This document shows, piece by piece, positions 1 to 8,700 of a stretch of DNA of 64,000 bases; within the stretch, counting starts at the first letter, position 1; every line of letters starts with the position of its first letter. Source of the stretch: an uncultured Chloroflexota bacterium (GTDB lineage: Bacteria; Chloroflexota; Anaerolineae; Aggregatilineales; Phototrophicaceae); assembly GCA_937974245.1 (NCBI GenBank), contig CALJKV010000037.1, positions 124,001-188,000 of the forward strand. The letters run 5' to 3'. The position numbers were made by a program, and so were the translations under genes. The notes under the pieces were generated by a model. That model ran no database searches and was not told the origin of the DNA. It saw nothing but the letters and a program-made list of their open reading frames with translations.

Positions 1-405
1 CCTGCCTGGGAACAGGGTGAACTGCATGTGGAGGTGGTTGGCGATGAGCGCATCATCAATGTCCCCATCAAATTCCGTGATACTACCCTGGGAGCGATGT
101 CCTTCGCCTTACCAGCTGACCGGCCTGTGAGCAATTATCAGCTTGAAATCGCCCAGACGGTCTCACAGCGCCTGGCATTAGCGCTGGAAAACGCCCGTCT
201 GTTTGAGCAGAGCCAGGTACAGGCGCAGCGAGAACGCGCCGCCAGTGAGTTTACAACCATGCTGACCGGGGCAACCGATGTCAAAACCGCGTTGAACCTG
301 GCGGCCCATAATTTTAATCATGTGCTGGGTGCCATCCATACCCGTGTCTATTTGCAGCCTGAAGTGTTGGCAAAACCGGCGCAGTACGAGGATGCAGTGA
401 AATGA
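1..405 (+). CDS. GAF-domain signalling protein, 3' part only
   Basis: The reading frame is open from base 1, so the gene starts before the window; a GTG at 28 is internal. The visible ~134 residues hold the C-terminal half of a GAF fold (INVPIKFRDTTLGAMSFAL, then the helix ending LALALENARLF), followed by a charged linker and a ~45-residue stub resembling the start of another GAF domain. The same ending, in the same order, occurs in the next gene, so the two are probably tandem paralogues and the stub is a normal C-terminus. No kinase or output domain is visible. The stop overlaps the next start (ATGA at 402-405), which implies translational coupling. Ligand unknown. Confidence 0.8.
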   Translation, partial: PAWEQGELHVEVVGDERIINVPIKFRDTTLGAMSFALPADRPVSNYQLEIAQTVSQRLALALENARLFEQSQVQAQRERAASEFTTMLTGATDVKTALNLAAHNFNHVLGAIHTRVYLQPEVLAKPAQYEDAVK

Positions 406-2654
406 AATTTCTCACCCGCCTCTTTGATTTCCCTTCTTGGCCGATCTGGGTCAAGCTGTCGGTTGGCTTTCTGCTGGCGATTTTCCTGCCAGCGATGTTA
501 TCTATCTTCGTCGTTGGCGGTGGCCTGTCTGAGGTTTCGAGTCGAACCCTCCAGGTATATATGACTGAAAACGGCGAACGACAGCGACAGAATATTCAGA
601 ACACGCTGGACCGCGCCCAACGCGACTTGCAGTCATTTATCAATAACGCAGAATATATCAGCCAGATTACCGGGCTGCTGCTGCGGGACGTGCAAACCAA
701 CCCGCCACTGCCGATCAGCGCCGCCACCGCAACCCAGGTCGCGGATTTGATCCGAAGGGAACTGGCAACCCAGGATAATCTGTATGACTCGGTGCGGATC
801 CTGAACCGGGCGGGCGTAGTCATGACCGGTGCCGCGCCATTCAGCCTGCAAAATACCACGTTTGGTCGTGACGATTCCGAGACATCGGCCTATATTAAGG
901 CCAAGGCCGACGCGCAGATTGGCATTGACCAGAGTATCACATTCTCGCGAGCGCCGCTCTTTAAGCTCGAACTCACGCAAGTGATTCGTTGGCGGGATGG
1001 GGCAGTGCTGGGGTATCTGGTTGCCACCTTAAGCAGCGAACATATCTTTTATGACCAGATGTCCTTCAGCGGCACGGATTACCCGGCCTATAGTTTCGTC
1101 GTGAGTGGTATTGAACAGGAATATGTGTTCAGCCCGGCGGCGAGCCTGCTCCAGGCAGTCAAATCCGCGCAAGAATCGCCAGCAGTCGAGCAGGCTTTGG
1201 GTGGAAGTTCCGGGCAAACGAGCTATATGCTCACAACTGGCGAAGAAGTGATCGGTTACTATGGGCCGATTTTTGACCCGACCCAGCCTGATAACATCGC
1301 ACTGGCGCTCATCAGCGAAGTCCCTATCGAGTCGCAATTCAACACTGTACTCAACTATTTTACCGGGGCGCGCACTTTTGCCCTGGTTGTCGGGCCGGTC
1401 GTACTGCTCTTCCTGTTGGTTGTGCTGTTTAATCAGGTGCTTGCCCCGCCGCTCGTTGGGCTGCGCCAGGCGATTCATGCGATGGGCCGCCGTGATTTTG
1501 ACGTCCCCGTCCCCATAACACACCGCCAGGACGAAATCGGGGGCTTGAACACAGCATTTGTGGATATGCGCAGCCAGGTGCGCGGGCAAATTAACGTACT
1601 GGAGTCACGTATTGCTACCCAGGGGCGTGACATCGCCACCACCCAGGAAATCAGCCGGTTTGCGGCCTCGCAGCGTGACTTACAGACCCTGCTCGACAAG
1701 GTGGTTGACCTGATTGTGGAACGGTTTTCTAACATTTATCATGCCCAGATTTTCCTTCTGGATGATGCTGCTGAGTACGCCGTGCTCCGGGCGAGTACTA
1801 ATGAACCCGGGCGCGAGTTGCTGGCACGCGGCCACAAGCTGGCCGTCGGCAGCGTGAGCGTTATCGGTCAGGTGACGGAGCAGGGGCGAATTGTCGTCGC
1901 CCGCGACACATCTGACAGCGACGTTCACCGCCGCAACGAGTTTCTGCCCAATACCCGCGCTGAACTGGCAATCCCGCTGATGTTGGGTGATGCCGTGTTT
2001 GGTGCGCTGGATGTGCAGAGCCGCCGCCCGGATGTTTTCGAGCCGGACGAGATCAGCGTGTTGCAAACAATGGCCGACCAGATTGCGGTGGCAATTGACA
2101 ACGCCCGTTTGTACCAGGACACCGTGCGTATCCGCGAAGAAATCCAGCAGGTGAATCGCGAGGCCACGCTGCAAGCCTGGCGCGAGTTCATGTATGAGCA
2201 GCGTTACCGTGAACTGGTCAGCGAAGCCGGGGTCGCCACCGGTAGTGACCTGGCCGACCTGCGTCACCAGGCTGTCCAGAGCGGGCACATCATGATTGGC
2301 GAAGTAACCAAGCGCGGCACGATCCCGATAGCCGTCCCGATCCAACTGCGCGGCTCCACTTTGGGGGCTGTCGAGTGGGAATTGCCCGCCGGTGAATTGA
2401 ATGAAACCAAGCTGCAACTGGCACAAGAGCTGGCGAACCGGATGGCGATTGGGCTGGATGGCACCCGGTTGTACGAAGAAAGCCAGCGTGCCACTGAACG
2501 TGAGCGCATTGTTAATAGTATCGCTGCGAAACTCACGCCGCAAACGGCGATTGAAGAGATTCTAGAAACAGCGGTCCGCGAGATCGGGGAGGCGCTGCAC
2601 CTCCCGCATGTGAGCATTCGACTGCATGGTGAGCAGAACGGACATGACCATTAG
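402..2654 (+). CDS. Membrane sensor protein: extracellular domain, HAMP, GAF, no kinase domain
   Basis: 750 residues. A first membrane helix lies at about 17-40, an extracytoplasmic sensor region at 41-320 (probably Cache-like), a second helix at about 325-347, a HAMP linker to about 395, a full GAF domain at about 417-570 (ending VAIDNARLY), then a half-GAF module at about 628-692 and a GAF-like stub at the end. There is no H-box, ATPase or receiver, so it must signal through a partner; the giant kinase encoded 93 bases downstream is the obvious candidate. Its GAF closely resembles one GAF of that kinase (shared ELRAST / SVIGQ / LDVQS signatures). It overlaps the preceding gene by 4 bases. 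Confidence 0.85.
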   Translation: MKFLTRLFDFPSWPIWVKLSVGFLLAIFLPAMLSIFVVGGGLSEVSSRTLQVYMTENGERQRQNIQNTLDRAQRDLQSFINNAEYISQITGLLLRDVQTNPPLPISAATATQVADLIRRELATQDNLYDSVRILNRAGVVMTGAAPFSLQNTTFGRDDSETSAYIKAKADAQIGIDQSITFSRAPLFKLELTQVIRWRDGAVLGYLVATLSSEHIFYDQMSFSGTDYPAYSFVVSGIEQEYVFSPAASLLQAVKSAQESPAVEQALGGSSGQTSYMLTTGEEVIGYYGPIFDPTQPDNIALALISEVPIESQFNTVLNYFTGARTFALVVGPVVLLFLLVVLFNQVLAPPLVGLRQAIHAMGRRDFDVPVPITHRQDEIGGLNTAFVDMRSQVRGQINVLESRIATQGRDIATTQEISRFAASQRDLQTLLDKVVDLIVERFSNIYHAQIFLLDDAAEYAVLRASTNEPGRELLARGHKLAVGSVSVIGQVTEQGRIVVARDTSDSDVHRRNEFLPNTRAELAIPLMLGDAVFGALDVQSRRPDVFEPDEISVLQTMADQIAVAIDNARLYQDTVRIREEIQQVNREATLQAWREFMYEQRYRELVSEAGVATGSDLADLRHQAVQSGHIMIGEVTKRGTIPIAVPIQLRGSTLGAVEWELPAGELNETKLQLAQELANRMAIGLDGTRLYEESQRATERERIVNSIAAKLTPQTAIEEILETAVREIGEALHLPHVSIRLHGEQNGHDH

Positions 2655-2747
2655 TCGTCAACGACTATCAGCATGGTGCAGGGTTGAAGACAGTGGACTG
2701 AAGCCCACTGCCTACCTCACCGACTGCATAAAATCATCTAGTAGGTA

Positions 2748-5700
2748 GTGAGTATAAGTCTCAGGGTGGATATGGTGCAGAAAAAGAGATCCCAATCCCG
2801 TAAAGCGCTGACGGTACAGCGCCAGATCATGAATCGTGTGACCCTGGTTGTGGTGGTGATTTTCGGACTGCTGCTGGTACTGGTGGTGGCACTGATTCTT
2901 GGGCGTTCGCAGGCGCTGCCAAGCAGCCTGGAAGCCGAACTGATCGTGCGCGAAGACCAGATCAACCAGTTCCTGCGCGATTCGATACAACAGGCGGATC
3001 AGATTGCGACGAGTCCGGCGGTACAGGCATTCGCCCTGAGCGCCGACGTGATTCGCAGCATCCAGGCTGCGGAGATCGCCCCGGCCACACTGCGGGACGA
3101 GCAAGAGCAGGTTTTGCAGCATTTCCTGGCGGTATTTAATGCGTCCCCTGGCAAGTACCTGGCAATCCGCTATGTCACCCGTTCGACATACTCCGTGTGG
3201 GCGGAAGTCGTTATTGAGAATGGTGTTCCGCAGTCGAATACCGACTTTCAATATGCCGCCCATTCCAACAGCACACTCATGAATACTGTGCTCAATCTGG
3301 CGGGTGATATCCTGCTTTCGCGCGTTGAACTGGTCAGTGATGCAACGGGCGTGGTACGTCCAGTCATGTGGATCGCCGCCCCGGTCTCTGACCCGAATAA
3401 CGCGGCGGCCATCCTGGGGGTAGTGGAATTTGAACTGCGCGTTCAGCCGCTGCTCAACCTTGTCAATGCTGCTCACAGCGACACAGGCGATGAAACCGTC
3501 GCCCAGCGCTGGTTGCTGGTCAACAATCAGGGACAGTATCTGGCCGATAGCGCCAACCCCGACCTCTACCTCCAGAGTCTGAACGCTAACCAGAACTTCA
3601 CCCTGGCCGATGCTGACCCGCTGCTTGCCCCGCTGCTCGAAACTGACCAGAACCTGCGGCAAGTCCATCTGGATGATCAACTGGTCTCCACACGGCTTAT
3701 TACCCTGGGGAACGCCCAGGGGATGCCCTGGCGCCTGGTCGTGGTAGCCAGCCAGCAGGCACTGTCAGGCAACCTGGCAGTACTTTTGGTGCTGGCCGTC
3801 GCTGCCAGCGTCGGTGGGGCAGCCCTGACAGTGTGGTTTACCAATCGAACCATGAGCTACCGACTGCAACCACTGGAAACCGCCAGTATGATGGCCGCAA
3901 AACTCGCCTCAGGCAATATATACGAAACGCTGACGCCACAAAAAAGCAAGAATCCTTTCGGCCAGTTGCTCGAGGCATTTGAGCAGATTTCCCTGCGTAT
4001 GCAGAACCTCACCGAGGACATCGAAAACCAGGATGCCAGCACCCTGCGTACCCTGGAGATGACTGTGCAGATTAGCCAGCGGGCGGCGGCACTTTCTGAC
4101 GCCAACATGATGCTCCAGGAGATGATTGACTGGATATGCGGGCAGTTCGGGTACTATCATGCCCAGGTCTACCTGCTGGATAATGTGAATCTCCAGGCTG
4201 AGCTGCAACACAGCCATGGAACTATCGGTGAACAACTGCTGCGCGAGCATCACCGGACTGCGGTTGGCTCGGATAGTGGTGTCGGCCAGGTTATCGCCTC
4301 TGGCGAGCTGGTGATGCTGACTCGCGCTAATGGAACGCTGGCGAAAGCCGGACTGCACCCCTTGCTCCAGGACACCCGCTCTGAGCTGATTCTGCCGCTA
4401 AAATCCGGCGAGACGGTCTTCGGCGTGCTGGATATTCACAGTACTGGGGAGCGGATCGAACACAAGAATGTCTATACCCTGCAAATCCTGGCCGACCAGG
4501 TGGCAGTTACAATCAAGAATGCTCGTGAACTGGAACTCACCCAGCGGGAGCTTGAACAAACGCAGCGTCTGAATCGCCAATATACCCAGCAGTCCTGGCA
4601 GAACACGCGGGAAAAACATAGCCTGAAAGGGACATATACCTACAATCTGCGCGAAGTTCAGGAGGTCAGTTCCCGCGAGCGCGAGGACGAAGCCGCCTTG
4701 AGCCTGCCGATTTCGGTGCGTGGCGAGGTAATCGGCACGATTGATGTTGCCCCGCCCGAAGGCCAGCCCTTCACCGAAGGCGATACCTTCCTGCTGCAAG
4801 CGGTGGCGAGCCGAGTGGCACTGGCGATTGAAGGCGCACGCCTCTTTAACGAAACCCAGTCCACCCTTAACCTGACGCAGCAGCTTTACAACCTGAGCAG
4901 CAGCCTGACCAAAGCCGATGTGCTGGAAGAAATCCTCCAGGCGATTATTGAGTCGGTGGTTTCCGATGCCCACAGCGGTCAGCTCTGGCTGTTTGATGAT
5001 ACCGATAGGCGAGCAAAGGAAGGCGAAGACTGGCTTGAACTCCGTACCATGTGGACCAAGCCGGGGGGTGATGAAAGCCGCCAGCATGACCTGCTTAATC
5101 TGCGCCTGCCGATGGCAGCATCGCCTTTCCTGCAATCCCTTCAGGGCGATCGTGTGAAACTGGTTAATGATATTGAGCAGGATGTCCGCGTGGATAACCA
5201 CCTCAAAGGATTGCTGCGACTGCTGGGAGTGAAGGCGGTAGCGATTGTACCCTTCACGACACGTGGCGATTGGCGCGGCATCATCATCATCGGTTTCCCC
5301 GGCCCGCGTGAATTTTCCGCCCAGGAGAGCCGGATTTACGCTGCGCTGATTGACCAGGCGGGCGTTACAATTGATAACCGTATGCTGCTCAAAGACCAGG
5401 AAGCAAACGTAGCCGAACTCGAGCGGCTGTATGCGGCCAGCCGGATTATCAACCAGGAACAGGGGAATGTCCCTCTGGTGAGAGCGGCGGTGACGGCTTC
5501 CCGCGACCCCCGCACTAATTTTGAGTTAGGGATGCTGGAAGGACGGTTGGACGAAACCGGGTGGCCGACGGCAGTGCGCATCGTAGCCTATTCTCAGGGT
5601 GGGATGATCGTCGAAGATGACACTGTGAAACCGCTGGTCATCGGACGCGAGTCGCCCATACGCCAGCGTGAGCCGGAAACCCTATTGCGTGAGGACGCAA

Positions 5701-8700
5701 GCCCTCGTTTTACCGCGACCTTCCCGCTATTCAGCGCCAACCAGCCAATTGCCCTCTTCACGCTTACCAGCGATTATCTGCACGAACTCACCGAGCAGGA
5801 TTATGAAGTGTTTCGGGCGCTGACCGGGCAGATGAGTACCGTCATCGAAAACCAACGCCTGCTGGAACGGACGACGCGGGCGCTGGATGAAACCCAGCAG
5901 CTTTACAGCGCCAGCCGTGACATTGCGACCTCCCAGGATGCTAACGCCGTGTACCAATCGGCAGCGCGGCACATCGCCCAGTGGGCAACCGGCACCTCAC
6001 GGGTGTCGATCCTGCTGGCCGGGCCGAATCCGGGGCTGAATGCGCCCTACCTGGATTATGTTTATGTGTTGAATCAGGATGAGCGGTCAAGCAGCCTCCA
6101 GCCAGGCATCCGGGTCTCCACCGAAGCAACGCTGCTGCCCACGCTCTTCCGTGAATCCCGTGAGGCCGTGTATATTGCCGACCTTGAAACCGCGCTGGCT
6201 GATAACCAGCGGCTGCGCCTTGCGCTGCAACAGGGCGGCGCCGTCAGCCTGGTGGTCGCTTCAATCCAGTCCGGGCAAAAATGGTACGGGATGCTTATCT
6301 GTGAAGCTCGCCAGTCAGATATCCTGGATGAAAATCTGAAACCCTTTATCCAGTCTATTGCAGACCAGGTGGGTATCGCCGTCGAAAACCGGCAGCTTTT
6401 TGAAGAAGCGCGGCTGGAAGCGCAGCGGGCGCTGGCACTGGCTGAAGTCGGCCAGTTAGCAACCCGTGTCGGCGCGGACTTCACCAAGAGCCTGACCGAA
6501 GCGTTTGAGCGCATCGCTGAACCGGCCAATTATGACCGCTGGCTCGTCATGCTGCGGAACGAAGTTGTGCCCGACCTACTGGAAGAGGTGATTTCGCATA
6601 ATGTGCGCGGTGGCCCGCAGTGGGATGGGTTGTCACTCAATATGACGGCTGATGAGCATTCACTCGTGGATGCCATCCGCTTTAACCAGCCGATCATTAT
6701 CAATGAGCCGAGCAAATATCTGGCATTTCTGGGCGCGTCAGCGGACGAACTCAAGTCGCTTGGCAAACATATCGTCGCCCCGGTCCGTGTGGGCGAGCAT
6801 ATTGCCGGCGCGGTGCTGGTCGGGCGTGACGCTAACAGCATGGATATGAGTGGACATGATGAACAGCTTATCCTTACGTTAGCGGCCCAGGTCGCGGTGG
6901 CGGCTGAAAACCGGCGGCTGTTCTTGCAGGCGGAAAACGAACGTGAGTACCTCAACTCGATTCTGCAAACCATGCCTACCGGCGTTGTCGTGTTGGATGG
7001 ACGCACACTCAGACCGATTCGCTCCAACTATCAGGCCGAAGCACTGCTGGGGCAGGCGCTCTCGCCGGAAATCCCGTTTGGCGACGAGACATATAACTTC
7101 TTCCGGCGCGACACCTATACACCCTATCCGGTTGCGGAACTGCCTGTCATTCATGCGCGGGAGACCGGCCAACCGCAGTTCGCCAGTGACCTCGTGATCT
7201 TCCGGGATGACGAACGGATTGACCTGCTGCTGAACGCCGCTCCGATTCATGACAGCCGGGGCGCAGTGACAGCTATCGTGGCAGCCTTCCAGGATATTAC
7301 CACCCTGCGCGGCCTGGAAACCGAACTGCAAAACCGCCTGAACGAATCCATGACCCTGTACGAGGCCATCAAGACCCTGGCAGGCGCATCAAACCTGGAT
7401 GCGGTGGTTGACGCTGTAATCGAACAGGTAGAAGACCTGGGTGTGGTGAATGGCTATGTCCTCCTGCTGGATAAGGAGAGCGGCGCGGTCATCGTCCAGC
7501 GGGCGGTCTACCCGGTTGACGAATTCGACCTGCCGTATGATCTGCTGCAAGAAACGCCGGTATTTATTGCCAATGTCGCCGGCGATACGGTACTGACCCC
7601 GCAGACCCGGATCGCGCTGACCGAAAAGGGCGTCCACGCAGTTTCCAGCCTGCCGATGTGGACACGCGAGACTCTGCTCGGTTGGGTCGTGCTGACCCAT
7701 GACCAGCTGCCTACCCAAGTTGGGGACTATCAGCAGCTTTTGAACGCAATTGTGGATAATGCTGCGGTATCGGTGGATAACCACATACTCTTCCGTAACA
7801 CTGAACAAGCCTACGAGGAAGCGACTTCACTCTATGAAATCAGCCGTATCCTCGCCCGTGCGACCACACCCGATGATGTGGTGAATGCCGCGATCAAGCA
7901 TATCCACCAGGGACATATCCAGCGCATCCTCATGATGGATGTCATGAGCAAGGAACTGACGCTCACCAGCGGGCACGTGCAGATCGCCGTCAACTGGGCG
8001 AAGAAAGGGGTGACTGACCTTGACATGCTCAATGTCACCCTGACCCCCGACCAGTTCCCGAACTGGCGACATCTTGCCGCCACCTCCATTATCACGATTG
8101 ATGATGTGACCCAAGATGCGGACTTATCCGAAATGGAGATATTCGGTTTCCAGAGTCTGGAAATAGGTGCGCTGGCGGTGCTGCCACTGTTCGCCGCCAA
8201 CCAGCCATTGGGTATTCTGTGGCTCATCAGCAACAAACCCTACCGGCACACCGAACGCGACTTACGCATCTACCGGGCGTTCACTGAACAGGCGGCGCTG
8301 TCGCTCGGTGCGGTGCGCCTGCTCCACCAGACGGAACGTCGGGCGCGGCAGTTGGCGCTCTCCGCTGAAGTCACCCAGGCAGCCTCATCTATCCTTGACC
8401 TGAATAAGCTGCTGCCCCAGGTGGTTGACCAGATTCAAGAGACTTTCCGCTACGATCATGTTCAGATTTTCATGATGGATGAAAAGAGAGAGTACGCGGA
8501 GCTGCGTGCCAGCACGGGGGAAGCCGGTAAGAAGCTGCTGAGTATCAAGCACAAGCTGGCGAAAGGTTCGATCAGCGTGATCGGACAGACGACAGCCAGG
8601 GGCGAGCCTGTGGTCGCGCTCGATACCATTGACGCCCGTTATCAACACAAACCGAACCCACACCTGCCGCTCACCCGCTCCGAGATGGCACTACCGATCA

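Noticed and set aside
1680..2543. Long minus-strand open frames opposite the GAF genes (also 4398-5201, 10194-10934, 11847-12566)
   Set aside because: They lie antisense to clearly coding, motif-bearing frames, lack ribosome sites and show no recognisable domains; high GC codon structure creates them.
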